DNA of 64,000 nucleotides. Source: Candidatus Latescibacterota bacterium (GTDB lineage Bacteria; JAAXHH01). Below are positions 23,583 through 32,593 of this stretch, in pieces (the stretch's first letter is position 1; every line of letters starts with the position of its first letter). The stretch spans positions 1 to 64,000 of the forward strand of contig JAJEHX010000008.1 in the NCBI GenBank assembly GCA_022823465.1, read 5' to 3'. The translations under genes and the position numbers were made by a program. The notes below the pieces were generated by a model that was not told the DNA's origin, made no database searches, and saw nothing but the letters and a program-made list of their open reading frames with translations.

Positions 23583-25361
23583 ATGACCGGTAAAAGACCC
23601 AATGTCGTCCTGGTCATCACGGACGACCAGGGATACGGTGACCTGGGATGCACGGGGCATCCGTGGCTCCAGACGCCAAATATCGACGCCTTTCACGACG
23701 ACGCGGTTCGCTTGGTCGATTTCCACGTGTCGCCCCTGTGCACGCCGACGCGCGGCGCCCTGATGACCGGCCGCCGGCCCGTGCGCAACGGCGCCTGGGC
23801 GACCTGCTGGGGCCGGTCCATACTGCGGAAGTCGGAGACGACCATGGCGGACGTCTTCGGCGCCGCGGGCTACCGCACCGCCATGTTCGGCAAATGGCAC
23901 CTGGGCGACAACTATCCCTACCGGCCCCAGGACCGGGGATTCCGGCACGTGGTCGCCCACAAGGGCGGCGGCGTGGGACAGACGCCCGACTTCTGGGGCA
24001 ACAACTATTTCGACGACACCTATTTCCACAACGGCGAGCCCGTGGAACACGCCGGGTACTGCACGGACGTGTGGTTCGACGAGGCGATCCGTTTCATCGA
24101 GGATTGCGCAGCCGGTCAGTCCGCGGGATCGTCAGCCGGCCATGCGGAGGACGGGGACGTGCCGTTCTTCGTCTATCTCGCCACCAACGCACCGCACACC
24201 CCCTATCTCGTGTCCGAAGAATATACCCGGCTCTACCGGGGCAACCCGGACGTGCCGGAGCCGGCGTTCTGCGGAATGATCGCGAACATCGACGAGAACT
24301 TCGGGCGTCTGCGGCGTACGCTTGCCCGACTCGACCTGGAGGAGAACACCATCCTGGTCTTCATGACCGACAATGGCAGTTCCGGCGGCAGCGAACTGGA
24401 CGAATCTCAGTATGTCGCCCGTGGATACAATGCGGGGATGCGCGGGAAAAAGGGCTCCTACTACGACGGTGGACACCGTGTGCCCTTCCTGATTCGCTGG
24501 CCCGGCGGCGAGCTTAAAGGAGGGCGAGACGTCGACGAAATGACCCTCCATGTCGACATCCTGCCGACCTTCATCGAGCTGTGCGGCTTGAACGCGCCGG
24601 ATGTGGACTTCGATGGAGAGAGCGTGGCACCGCTGCTGCAGGGCGAGCGGGCCGACCTGCCAGGCGACCGGATCCATTTCCTGCAGTATCGCCAGGATAC
24701 CGTGCCTCCGGAGAAATGGACCAACGCCGTCATGACGCGCCGCTGGCGGCTGGTGCGGGGAGAAGAACTGTACGACATCAAGGCCGATCCGGGACAGCGT
24801 CGTGACGTGGCCGCCGGCCATCCCGCCGAGGTTGAACGGCTGCGCCGCGCCCACGACGCCTGGTGGGACGAGATCTCGCCCGGACTCGAAGCGTACTGTC
24901 CCATCGCGCTCGGCAATCCGGCCGAGCATCCCACGCGCCTCTGCGCCATGGACGTGCTCGGAGACGTGGCCTGGCACCAGACCCACATCGCACAGGCAAA
25001 AAGGAGTACCGGAACCTGGTCCGTCGAGATCGAGCGGCCGGGCCGCTACCGGTTCTCCCTGCGCCGCTGGCCCGCCGAGCGCGAACTCGCCATCAATGGA
25101 GCGATCCCACCGGAAGAAGCGCGGCACCTCATCTACGCCCGGGAGGATGCCCGCTCCGTGGCGATTCGGCCTGTCGAAGCGCGTCTGTCGCTTTTCGACG
25201 ACGAACGGAGCGGATCCCTGGAATCCGGCGACAAAACCGTCGAGTTCATCCTTGAGGTCAGAAGGACGGGAACCACGTTCCTGAATGCTTCCTTCATCGA
25301 CGAGGAAGGCGGGATCCAGGGCGCGTACTACGTGGACGTGGAACGGATTGGCGAGGCATGA
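23583..25361 (+). CDS. Type I sulfatase (arylsulfatase family)
   Basis: A 592-residue sulfatase. The N-terminus has Thr-Asp-Asp-Gln-Gly-Tyr-Gly-Asp (metal site). At about residue 55 is Cys-Thr-Pro-Thr-Arg, the CxPxR sequence whose Cys is converted to formylglycine, followed by Met-Thr-Gly-Arg. Phe-Gly-Lys-Trp-His-Leu-Gly and Met-Thr-Asp-Asn-Gly-Ser complete the active site. The last ~130 residues form an extra beta-rich segment. There is no convincing signal peptide. Sulfatases of this kind remove sulfate esters from algal or animal polysaccharides, fitting a marine heterotroph. The substrate is unknown. Confidence 0.93.
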   Translation: MTGKRPNVVLVITDDQGYGDLGCTGHPWLQTPNIDAFHDDAVRLVDFHVSPLCTPTRGALMTGRRPVRNGAWATCWGRSILRKSETTMADVFGAAGYRTAMFGKWHLGDNYPYRPQDRGFRHVVAHKGGGVGQTPDFWGNNYFDDTYFHNGEPVEHAGYCTDVWFDEAIRFIEDCAAGQSAGSSAGHAEDGDVPFFVYLATNAPHTPYLVSEEYTRLYRGNPDVPEPAFCGMIANIDENFGRLRRTLARLDLEENTILVFMTDNGSSGGSELDESQYVARGYNAGMRGKKGSYYDGGHRVPFLIRWPGGELKGGRDVDEMTLHVDILPTFIELCGLNAPDVDFDGESVAPLLQGERADLPGDRIHFLQYRQDTVPPEKWTNAVMTRRWRLVRGEELYDIKADPGQRRDVAAGHPAEVERLRRAHDAWWDEISPGLEAYCPIALGNPAEHPTRLCAMDVLGDVAWHQTHIAQAKRSTGTWSVEIERPGRYRFSLRRWPAERELAINGAIPPEEARHLIYAREDARSVAIRPVEARLSLFDDERSGSLESGDKTVEFILEVRRTGTTFLNASFIDEEGGIQGAYYVDVERIGEA

Positions 25362-25379
25362 GACACGCGCGGGACTATG

Positions 25380-26318
25380 CTACGCTGTCCGCGCATGGTT
25401 CAGGCAGAGGGCGTCCGTGAACCGTTCGATCGACGTTTGCAATCCATCGATCAGTCCCTCGTCGAAGGCGGTCAGGCTGGCATCCGTTGAACGGCAGCGC
25501 GTCGTGATGGGCAGTCCGATACGTTGCAGGTACCGTTTGCAGGTTACGAGGTACTTGTTGTTCACGACCGGCGCCAGCGACGTCATCATTCGTTGTACTT
25601 CCTCCGCCGTTTCCGGCTGCCTGTCGTATTCGGCGCACAGCCAGGAGAACAACTCGGGAAACACGTTGGCGGCGACTGGGGATATGCCGGCGGCTCCGTA
25701 CCGCAGTCCGTCGAGGCCGGTCTCGAAGTGGGCGTTGTAGACGCCAAGCCGTGTCTGGCGCGCGGCGTCGATCTTCAGACGGAGCAGATCGATGTCGCAG
25801 ACAGTGTCCTTGTGATAAAGGAACCTGCCGGTGCCGCCGAGATGCCCGAACAGCGCGGGCGACAGTTTCCGGTGATAAGGGGTCGGGCATTCATAGAGGC
25901 CAAGCGGAACGGGGTCAGTGAGTTCCAGGAGCCGTACCATGTTCCGCTTCAATACATCTTCGTCTTCGTTTCGCCCCGCGAGCAGGCAGACGATGACGAC
26001 CACCGCGTCCACGCCTGTATCGGCCATGCGCCTGACGAAAGCGGCCTGGTCCTCGACGGGTCCACCGAAGGTGCCCGTGGCGACTACGGGTACGCTGCCG
26101 CCGGACCGGCTCACGACGCGTCTTGTCACGTCCAGGCGTTCGCCGTCGTCCAGATGAAACATCTCGCTGGAACCGCAGCAGGCGAAGAGTCCCGCCGATC
26201 CTCTCTCGATGTACCAGTCGGTCAGGGCGTCCACCCCCGGCCAGTCGATGGATCCGTCCTCGTGAAAGGCATTGAGCATCACCGGCCAGAGGCCGCGGGG
26301 CAGCGTGTGTGTTGACAT
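25380..26318 (-). CDS. DapA-family aldolase/lyase (DHDPS/NAL-like)
   Basis: A 312-residue class I aldolase-fold protein of the dihydrodipicolinate synthase/N-acetylneuraminate lyase family. The segment Leu-Trp-Pro-Val-Met-Leu-Asn-Ala-Phe starts the barrel, Cys-Cys-Gly-Ser-Ser-Glu-Met matches the GTTGE-type phosphate or carboxylate loop, and Tyr-His-Lys-Asp-Thr carries the Schiff-base Lys. It is probably a catabolic 2-oxo-sugar-acid lyase or dehydratase rather than a lysine-pathway enzyme. I moved the start from 26363 to ATG 26318, which has AGGAAG in front. It converges on the sulfatase gene with an 18-bp gap. Confidence 0.87.
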   Translation of the reverse strand: MSTHTLPRGLWPVMLNAFHEDGSIDWPGVDALTDWYIERGSAGLFACCGSSEMFHLDDGERLDVTRRVVSRSGGSVPVVATGTFGGPVEDQAAFVRRMADTGVDAVVVIVCLLAGRNEDEDVLKRNMVRLLELTDPVPLGLYECPTPYHRKLSPALFGHLGGTGRFLYHKDTVCDIDLLRLKIDAARQTRLGVYNAHFETGLDGLRYGAAGISPVAANVFPELFSWLCAEYDRQPETAEEVQRMMTSLAPVVNNKYLVTCKRYLQRIGLPITTRCRSTDASLTAFDEGLIDGLQTSIERFTDALCLNHARTA

Positions 26319-26604
26319 GGGGTCGCTTCCTGTAGTTTGGCCTGTCCTGATTGTCTGCGTCATGAATTCGGCCCGGATTCGGTTCGGATTCGGATTTGGT
26401 TCGGATTCGGTTCAGGGATCATATCGGTCTGCCGTCTTCAGTGTCAAGGAGAACCTGGGCGGCGCAACCTGTAGTCCTTTACACCTCCGGCCCCGAGGGT
26501 ATATTCTGGGGTAGCGATCCTGATATCGCGCCGGATTCTGCATACCTTAAAGCGGAACTGTAGCGGCAAAACCGGCGCAATTCATTTCAATCAATAAGCA
26601 GACC
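26319..26604. other. Intergenic region with TTCGGATTCGG repeats
   Basis: A divergent spacer. Positions 26366-26415 hold a degenerate array built on TTCGGA/TTCGGT, next to the start of the DapA-like gene. I see no coding frame and no clear promoter elements for the downstream threonine-synthase-like gene. Confidence 0.5.
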
Positions 26605-27864
26605 ATGTCCATTCTCGGCCTTACCTGTACCCGTTGCGATGCCCAGTATTCCATGGAACCGATGTTCTTCGGCTGTCCCGCTTGCGTGGACGAAGCAGGC
26701 GCCGGCGCGGCCGCGTTGACCGTGGCATACGACTACCGGGCGATCGCGTCCGGTCTGAACGTGGAGGACTGGCGTCGCGCGGGGCACGGTATCTGGCGAT
26801 TCGACGCGCTGCTGCCCCTGCGGGATCCGGCGGCGCAGATCTCCCTGGGCGAGGGGAACACGGCGCTTGTGCGGCCCCGGGCGGTGTGTGAGACCACCGG
26901 TTTATCGAACCTGTATGTCAAGAACGAGACAACCAATCCCACCTGGGCCTTCAAGGACCGGTTCCACGCTTCCTCGGTCTCCATGGCGAGATCCCTGGGA
27001 TACGCCCGGGTCACGGCCAGTACCACGGGCAATCACGGCGCCTCGGCCGCAGCCTACTCCACCGCCGCGGGGTTGGAATCCTGTATCATTCTCTGCCACC
27101 CCGAATCATCGATGCTGCAGCGGGACATGATCGCCCTGTACGGTGGTCACGCCTTCGTGCTGGAAGACCGCTTTCAGTACCTGGACACGTTGATCCGGGA
27201 TTATGGCTACTATCCCTCGACAACCATGACGCCCATGCCCACGGGCACGCCCTTCGGCGTCGAGGGCTACAAGACCATCGCCTTCGAAATCTTCGTGCAG
27301 CTCGGCGGCCGGATCCCTGATCGGATGTTCTGCCCCATCGCCGCGGGCGACGCGTTGTACGGTCCGTGGAAGGGATTCAGCGAGATGCGCGCGCTGAATC
27401 TGGCCGATCGGAATCCGGTCATGCACGGCGTGCAGCCGGCGGGATGCAACCCCTATGTACAGTCTTTCCGGCAGGGACTGGGCGACGTAATCGTCCATCC
27501 CGGTCCGAGTTCCATCGCCCTCTCCATCCGCGACGATACCGGCGGCCCCGCGGCGCTGCAGGCCATCTACGACTCCGGCGGAGACGCGACCGACGTCACC
27601 GAGGAAGAGATCATCGAGGCGGTGCGGCTGCTCGCCCGGAGCGGTTACCTGGTCGAACCCTCGTCGGCGGCCTCCGTTGCCGGGGCGATCAAGGCGGCCC
27701 GGGCGGGTCGGCTTGCCTCTGACGAAACGGTCGTGTGCCTGGTCACCGGATCGGGCGCCAAGTGGCCGGAAGTCATGTCTGAACTCGTCGATCACGAAGC
27801 GCCCGTCGAGCCCTCCTGGGAAGAGATCAGGGCCCGGGCCGGCCTGGACGACGCACCTCAGTAA
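26605..27864 (+). CDS. Threonine synthase-like PLP enzyme
   Basis: A 419-residue fold-type II PLP enzyme. The N-terminus has a zinc-ribbon-like Cys-Thr-Arg-Cys…Cys-Pro-Ala-Cys, as in plant/archaeal-type threonine synthases. The cofactor Lys lies in Trp-Ala-Phe-Lys-Asp-Arg-Phe and the PLP phosphate loop further on. Thr-Thr-Gly-Asn-His-Gly is the substrate-carboxylate loop. It could make threonine from O-phosphohomoserine, but no other threonine genes are near. Its position 12 bp before a four-carbon acid-sugar kinase fusion suggests a related catabolic role instead. No strong ribosome-binding site is seen. Confidence 0.85.
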   Translation: MSILGLTCTRCDAQYSMEPMFFGCPACVDEAGAGAAALTVAYDYRAIASGLNVEDWRRAGHGIWRFDALLPLRDPAAQISLGEGNTALVRPRAVCETTGLSNLYVKNETTNPTWAFKDRFHASSVSMARSLGYARVTASTTGNHGASAAAYSTAAGLESCIILCHPESSMLQRDMIALYGGHAFVLEDRFQYLDTLIRDYGYYPSTTMTPMPTGTPFGVEGYKTIAFEIFVQLGGRIPDRMFCPIAAGDALYGPWKGFSEMRALNLADRNPVMHGVQPAGCNPYVQSFRQGLGDVIVHPGPSSIALSIRDDTGGPAALQAIYDSGGDATDVTEEEIIEAVRLLARSGYLVEPSSAASVAGAIKAARAGRLASDETVVCLVTGSGAKWPEVMSELVDHEAPVEPSWEEIRARAGLDDAPQ

Positions 27865-27876
27865 AACAGCTACGCA

Positions 27877-30417
27877 ATGAACACGCCCATGTACATGCTC
27901 GCCGACGACCTGGCCGGCGCTCACGACGTGGCGATTCCCTTCGCGAAACGGGATTTCGCCGTGGCCGTGCTGTCCGACCCTGACCGGCTGGAACGATTCG
28001 ATTCGGCGGACCTGATCGTGCTGAACACGAATACCCGTTCCTGTGGCGAGGCGGAAGCCGCCGATCGCGTGGGGGCGGCCTGCGAAGCGATACGGGCCCG
28101 ATCGGGATCGTTGATCTACAAGAAGATCGACTCGACGCTCAGGGGAAATGTCGGCTTTGAAATCGATCTTGTCAGCGAAAGGATGGGCTTCGACCTGGCC
28201 GTATGCGCTCCGGCTTTTCCCGAAATGGGACGCACTACGGTGGGCGGCTATCAACTGCTTCACGGCGTTCCGGTACGGGGCCTGGACATGGCGGGTCCCG
28301 ACGTTCCACCGCAACATGCCTTCATACCGGACCTCCTGGGCAATGGGTCCCGCAGGGAACTGGCTCATATCGATCTGAAAACCGTCCAGGGCGGTTCGAC
28401 AGCCATTCGAGACGCAGTCGACAGGTTCGGATTTGGTACCGCAACCACGGTAGTCGTGGACATGGTCGATCCATCGTACTGGAACGGGTTGCTGGATGCG
28501 GTCCTCGAGGACCATGAAGCGTACGCAGTCGAGGACCGTGATGCTTCGGCGAATAGGAGATCTCCAGTGGCCGGGGCGGTTTCTACGCTGCTCTGCGGCT
28601 CCGGTGGCATGGCCGGCGCCTTGGCGGAAAGATTGGCGCTCACGCGGAAATCGCGGGCTTCATCAACCTGGAATTCACGGACTTCTGCAACCTCGCCGCT
28701 AAAAAGGGAAGGCCGCGTACTCGTTTTCGCCTGCAGCCTGCATGACACGACTGCCCGACAGGTCGAGGAAATCACAGATCGAAAGTCGACAGCCATCTGC
28801 TCCTTCGATCCCCTGTCGATTGTGGATGAGCGGAGTTGCGGCGGCGAGGTGGCTCGGTTGGCAACAGACGCCGCGCAGGCCATGGCGAATGACAAGAATG
28901 CGGTCGTAACTCCGAAGCGGCCTAGCCGGTCGCACCTTCAGGCGTGGTTGGGACGGCTGTCGGAGGCGGCCGATGGCTGCGATCCCGCCTCGGTGGTGAT
29001 TGAGAACCTGGGTACAGTGGCCCGCCACCTGTTCGCGGCCACGGACCCGGGCGGCATCGTACTCACGGGAGGGGAGACCGCCGGAAGCGTGTTCCAGGAA
29101 CTGAATGCCGACGGTGCCTGGATCCTCGACGGGATCGAACCAGGGGTGGCACTCGCCACTGTCGCGGGCGGCCCCCGAGACGGCATGGGCGTGGTCATCA
29201 AACCCGGATCCTTTGGCGACGAGCACACCCTGGCGAAGGCTATGGACCGCCTGGACCGCCTGGATCACCTGGATCACCTCTCTCCGCACGCCGATGATGC
29301 GTCGTCAGGCGACAGTCGGGCTCATGGAATCCGCAGAGGAAGCGGTACGGATGAACGTCCGGTCATCGGCATCACCCTGGGCGATCCGAATGGCGTGGGG
29401 CCGGAGATCATCGCCAGGATCCTGTCGCAGGGATGGATCTACGAGCTATGCCGGCCGCTGGTCATCGGGCACGATGAAGTCATCCGCCGTGCCCTGCCAT
29501 TGGTCCATGCCGGCTCTACCAAAGACGACGATGGCGAGGGATCCGCTCCAGTCCCCGGCATCCACCCTATCGACCATCCTGAATCAGGCCTGTACCGCCA
29601 CGGCACGGTGGACGTTCTGAACGCCGCGGACGTGGAAATCGGCGGGCTGAAGCCAGGACAGGAGCAGGCCGAAGCCGGACGTCTTGCCGTGGAATCCGTC
29701 AAGCTGGCCGCCCGCCTTGCGATGGCTGGTGATATCGCCGCCCTGGTCACCGCGCCGATGAACAAGGCGGCCATGGCCCTTGCGGGATACGCCTATGCCG
29801 GTCACACCGAATTGCTGGCTGAATTAACGGGAACGAAGCGTTACCGGCTTGCGCTGGCCTTCGACGGGATCCTGGTCTCCCACGCGACGACCCACGTATC
29901 CCTGCGAGACGCCGTTGAACGATTGTCCGAGGAGGAAATCCTCGTGACTATCGACCTGGTCGGCCGCGCGCTGGTCGGCATGGGCGTTGCGGCGCCCCGG
30001 ATCGCCGTTTGCGGACTGAATCCCCATGCCGGCGAAGGCGGGCTCTTCGGGGACGAGGAGATCCGGATCATCGAACCCGCCCTGGAGAAAGCGCGTGAAA
30101 CAGGATGGCGGCTCGTCGGCCCATTGCCGCCGGACACCGTGTTCATGCGGGCCCGAAAGGACGAGTTCGACGGGATCATCGGCATGTACCACGACCAGGG
30201 CCATATCCCGGTCAAGGCCATCGCCTTCGACCGTACCGTGAACGTGACCCTGGGCCTGCCGATCATCCGCACCTCCGTGGATCACGGCACGGCCTTCGAC
30301 ATCGCGGGCAGGGGCATTGCCGACGCAGGCAACCTGGGGGAAGCGCTGCGGATGGCGGTGCAACTGGTGGGCGACCGGTGGTCCGTCGGATCCAACCCGG
30401 GAGAGCACGCGACGTGA
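27877..30417 (+). CDS. Four-carbon acid-sugar kinase fused to PdxA-type dehydrogenase (DtnK-PdxA2 like)
   Basis: An 846-residue fusion. Residues ~1-450 are a four-carbon acid-sugar kinase (OtnK/DtnK family), opening with Leu-Ala-Asp-Asp-Leu-Ala-Gly-Ala. From ~497 a complete PdxA-type domain begins with Gly-Ile-Thr-Leu-Gly-Asp-Pro-Asn-Gly-Val-Gly-Pro. It contains Ala-Gly-His-Thr-Glu, Asn-Pro-His-Ala-Gly-Glu and Met-Tyr-His-Asp-Gln-Gly-His, which supply the three metal His. In the known pathway DtnK phosphorylates threonate or erythronate and PdxA2 oxidises and decarboxylates the product to dihydroxyacetone phosphate. Here both steps are on one chain. The linker (residues ~456-469) is made of 9-bp repeats. 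It overlaps the next gene by one base. Confidence 0.88.
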   Translation: MNTPMYMLADDLAGAHDVAIPFAKRDFAVAVLSDPDRLERFDSADLIVLNTNTRSCGEAEAADRVGAACEAIRARSGSLIYKKIDSTLRGNVGFEIDLVSERMGFDLAVCAPAFPEMGRTTVGGYQLLHGVPVRGLDMAGPDVPPQHAFIPDLLGNGSRRELAHIDLKTVQGGSTAIRDAVDRFGFGTATTVVVDMVDPSYWNGLLDAVLEDHEAYAVEDRDASANRRSPVAGAVSTLLCGSGGMAGALAERLALTRKSRASSTWNSRTSATSPLKREGRVLVFACSLHDTTARQVEEITDRKSTAICSFDPLSIVDERSCGGEVARLATDAAQAMANDKNAVVTPKRPSRSHLQAWLGRLSEAADGCDPASVVIENLGTVARHLFAATDPGGIVLTGGETAGSVFQELNADGAWILDGIEPGVALATVAGGPRDGMGVVIKPGSFGDEHTLAKAMDRLDRLDHLDHLSPHADDASSGDSRAHGIRRGSGTDERPVIGITLGDPNGVGPEIIARILSQGWIYELCRPLVIGHDEVIRRALPLVHAGSTKDDDGEGSAPVPGIHPIDHPESGLYRHGTVDVLNAADVEIGGLKPGQEQAEAGRLAVESVKLAARLAMAGDIAALVTAPMNKAAMALAGYAYAGHTELLAELTGTKRYRLALAFDGILVSHATTHVSLRDAVERLSEEEILVTIDLVGRALVGMGVAAPRIAVCGLNPHAGEGGLFGDEEIRIIEPALEKARETGWRLVGPLPPDTVFMRARKDEFDGIIGMYHDQGHIPVKAIAFDRTVNVTLGLPIIRTSVDHGTAFDIAGRGIADAGNLGEALRMAVQLVGDRWSVGSNPGEHAT
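29242..29277 (+). repeat. 9-bp tandem repeat in the kinase-PdxA linker
   Basis: Units ATGGACCGC, CTGGACCGC, CTGGATCAC and CTGGATCAC follow each other in frame, encoding Met-Asp-Arg-Leu-Asp-Arg-Leu-Asp-His-Leu-Asp-His exactly at the junction of the two enzyme domains. Confidence 0.9.
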
Positions 30418-32111
30418 TGAAAGCGAGACGGCGGTCGATATCAGGTATGTGCGTGATTTCGTGCATCATCGCGCTGGGATGCGCATGTCTGCTGATCGCC
30501 GACGCCGGTCCGGCGGTTTCGCAAAATACCGCTGTCGTCAATTCCATCGGCAAGCCGATGCCGCCGGATGCTGCGCCGCTCGAATTCCAGACCTACCGGT
30601 TCATGCGGGACGAGCCCACGAGCCTGGACGTGAGCGTCAACCTCTACGTCGGCCAGTGGAACGAGTTCCTCTTCGAAACCCTGGTGGCCAAGGATGAAAA
30701 CGGCGACCTCATCCCGGCGGCGGCCGATCGCTGGGAGATCTCCCCCGACGGGAAGACCTGGACCTTCTACCTGCGAAAGACGGGGCGTTGGAGCGACGGC
30801 AGGCCCGTCACGGCCCACGACTTCGTGTATACATTCCGCAGGTCTCTTTCCTACGAGACGGCCAATCCCTATGCGGCTTTCTACAGCGATATCGTCGGCG
30901 CGAAGACCTACAGCCAGACCCCGAAGGCGGACCCTGCCATGCTGGGCGTCCGGGCCGTCGACGACCACACGCTGACCATCGATACGACCCATCCCGCCCC
31001 CTACCTGGGGCTGATTCTCTCCGTCCCCACGTCCATGCCGGTGCCCCGGTGGCAGGTGGAGAAACACGGCCCCAGGTGGACCGAGGAAGGGAACTGCGTG
31101 TCCAATTCGAGCTACCGGTTGACGGAGTGGCAGCACGGCAGCCACATGAACTTCGAGCTCAATCCCTATTACGACGGACCCATCAAGGGCTACGTAGAAA
31201 AGATACACCGCGTCTTCCGCCATCCGTCGACGGCCAACCTGCTTCCCTACGAAAACGACGAAGTAGGCTTCGCCGAAGTACAGGCCAACGAGTTGATTCG
31301 CGTGCGGCGCGATCCCGAACTGAGTTCGGAGCTCATTTCCAACCCGACCGACGGCACCTGGTACATTTTCTTCGGTACGCGCGAGCCCCCCTTCGACGAC
31401 GCCCGGGTCCGGCGCGCCGTCGCAAGGGCCATCGACCGGGAGGCGATCTGTCGCGTCGTGCTGCACGGCGCGGCCGTCCCTGCTTATTCCATGCTGCCGG
31501 TCACCTTCGAGGCCCACGGCGATTACAGGGCCTACCAGGAGTTTGATCCCGGGAAGGCGCGTAAATTGCTGGCCGAGGCCGGTTATCCCGGAGGCCGCGG
31601 ATTTCCGACGATGGAGATGTGGCTCAGGCAGCCCCGGCCGGATATCCGGATGGTCGCGGAAGTGATCCAGGGGATGCTCAGGGAACACCTGGGCATCGGC
31701 ATCACGTTCCGTAGCGCCGACTACCCGGTATTCACCAATTACATGTTCAACTGGAATATCAAACTGGGCCTGGTGCCCTTTTTCGGAGACTACCGGGATC
31801 CGAAGAACATGCTGGACATGATCTGGCGCCCCGGCAGCCGGGGACGCAGCCGCCACGATTTCGAAAACGCCGAATTCGACGCCCTGCTGAACGCGGCGGA
31901 CCAGGAAATAGACCCCGATGAGCGTACGGAAATCGTTCGCCGGGCCGAACGCATCCTGGTCGAGGAGGCCGGCGCCGCCTTCGTCTTCCACCCTATGGCC
32001 AATCACCTCTTCAAACCATGGCTCAGAGGGCTCAAAACCAACCGGTTCGGCGGCAAGACCGTGATCTTCACAGATCTCTATATCGGTGAGGATTTTCCCG
32101 AGGCGAGGTAG
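30417..32111 (+). CDS. Peptide/oligosaccharide ABC transporter substrate-binding protein (SBP_bac_5)
   Basis: A 564-residue extracytoplasmic binding protein of the OppA/DppA family. It starts with basic residues and a hydrophobic signal segment (Ile-Ser-Cys-Ile-Ile-Ala-Leu-Gly-Cys…), probably cleaved near residue 36. The mature part has the usual Leu-Val-Ala-Lys-Asp…Pro-Ala-Ala-Ala-Asp-Arg-Trp-Glu-Ile-Ser-Pro-Asp-Gly-Lys-Thr family pattern. ATG 30417 overlaps the preceding stop (TGATG), so it is translationally coupled to the fusion enzyme. This supports uptake of the substrate degraded by that enzyme. No permease or ATPase gene follows; the next genes are on the opposite strand. Confidence 0.9.
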   Translation: MKARRRSISGMCVISCIIALGCACLLIADAGPAVSQNTAVVNSIGKPMPPDAAPLEFQTYRFMRDEPTSLDVSVNLYVGQWNEFLFETLVAKDENGDLIPAAADRWEISPDGKTWTFYLRKTGRWSDGRPVTAHDFVYTFRRSLSYETANPYAAFYSDIVGAKTYSQTPKADPAMLGVRAVDDHTLTIDTTHPAPYLGLILSVPTSMPVPRWQVEKHGPRWTEEGNCVSNSSYRLTEWQHGSHMNFELNPYYDGPIKGYVEKIHRVFRHPSTANLLPYENDEVGFAEVQANELIRVRRDPELSSELISNPTDGTWYIFFGTREPPFDDARVRRAVARAIDREAICRVVLHGAAVPAYSMLPVTFEAHGDYRAYQEFDPGKARKLLAEAGYPGGRGFPTMEMWLRQPRPDIRMVAEVIQGMLREHLGIGITFRSADYPVFTNYMFNWNIKLGLVPFFGDYRDPKNMLDMIWRPGSRGRSRHDFENAEFDALLNAADQEIDPDERTEIVRRAERILVEEAGAAFVFHPMANHLFKPWLRGLKTNRFGGKTVIFTDLYIGEDFPEAR

Positions 32112-32173
32112 GACTTGGCGGTGAAGCGGAACTCCGTGCGTCTAATGACCGCGCGGAGACCCCCGCTGCCGCT

Positions 32174-32263
32174 TTATTTCTTCTTATGCCTGTCGGCCCG
32201 CAAGCGTTTCTTGCGCTTATGGGTAGCGATCTTGGTACGCTTGCGCTTCTTACCACTTGGCAC
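32174..32263 (-). CDS. mS38/COX24 (AURKAIP1)-like 29-residue ribosomal small protein
   Basis: A 29-codon gene with a GTG start and a strong AGAGGAGA site 5-6 bp upstream. The product begins Met-Pro-Ser-Gly-Lys-Lys-Arg-Lys-Arg and continues Thr-His-Lys-Arg-Lys-Lys-Arg-Leu-Arg, ending His-Lys-Lys-Lys. This matches the AURKAIP1/COX24-domain small proteins of Bacteroidota and relatives, which correspond to the mitochondrial small-subunit protein mS38. It is almost wholly basic, as expected for an rRNA-bound peptide. It lies downstream of HU and SppA on the same strand. I recognise the family from sequence; its ribosomal role in this organism is inferred. Confidence 0.88.
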   Translation of the reverse strand: MPSGKKRKRTKIATHKRKKRLRADRHKKK

Positions 32264-32280
32264 GTCTGTCTCCTCTTTGA

Positions 32281-32562
32281 TTAGTCTTGTTTCTGTACAC
32301 GATCCTTCAGGTGATCGGACGGTTTGAAAACGGGCACGACGCACGGAGGTATCCTGATGCCCGTCCCCGTCTTGGGATTACGGGCGACGCGCGCCTTTCT
32401 TTCCTTCACTTTGAATATGCCGAACCCGCGCAGTTCGATCTTTTCGCCCCTGCCCAGCGCGGATGAGATGGAGTCCAGCAACGCGTTCAGCACTTCCGCG
32501 GTGTCCACCTTGGTCATCCCGGTGGATTGAGCTATACGAGCCACGATATCGGCCTTTGTCAT
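32281..32562 (-). CDS. HU/IHF-family DNA-binding protein
   Basis: A 93-residue histone-like protein. It starts Met-Thr-Lys-Ala-Asp-Ile-Val-Ala-Arg-Ile and contains the family block Gly-Phe-Gly-Ile-Phe-Lys-Val-Lys-Glu-Arg followed by the DNA-intercalating arm with Arg-Asn-Pro-Lys-Thr-Gly. It bends and compacts DNA as a dimer. The start at 32562 has AAGGAGAG at the right distance, so the open frame up to 32628 is not used. It starts 31 bp downstream of sppA and precedes the mS38-like gene by 17 bp, suggesting one transcript. Confidence 0.93.
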   Translation of the reverse strand: MTKADIVARIAQSTGMTKVDTAEVLNALLDSISSALGRGEKIELRGFGIFKVKERKARVARNPKTGTGIRIPPCVVPVFKPSDHLKDRVQKQD

Positions 32563-32593
32563 ATCACTCTCCTTGATCGTAGATGTTGCCGCA

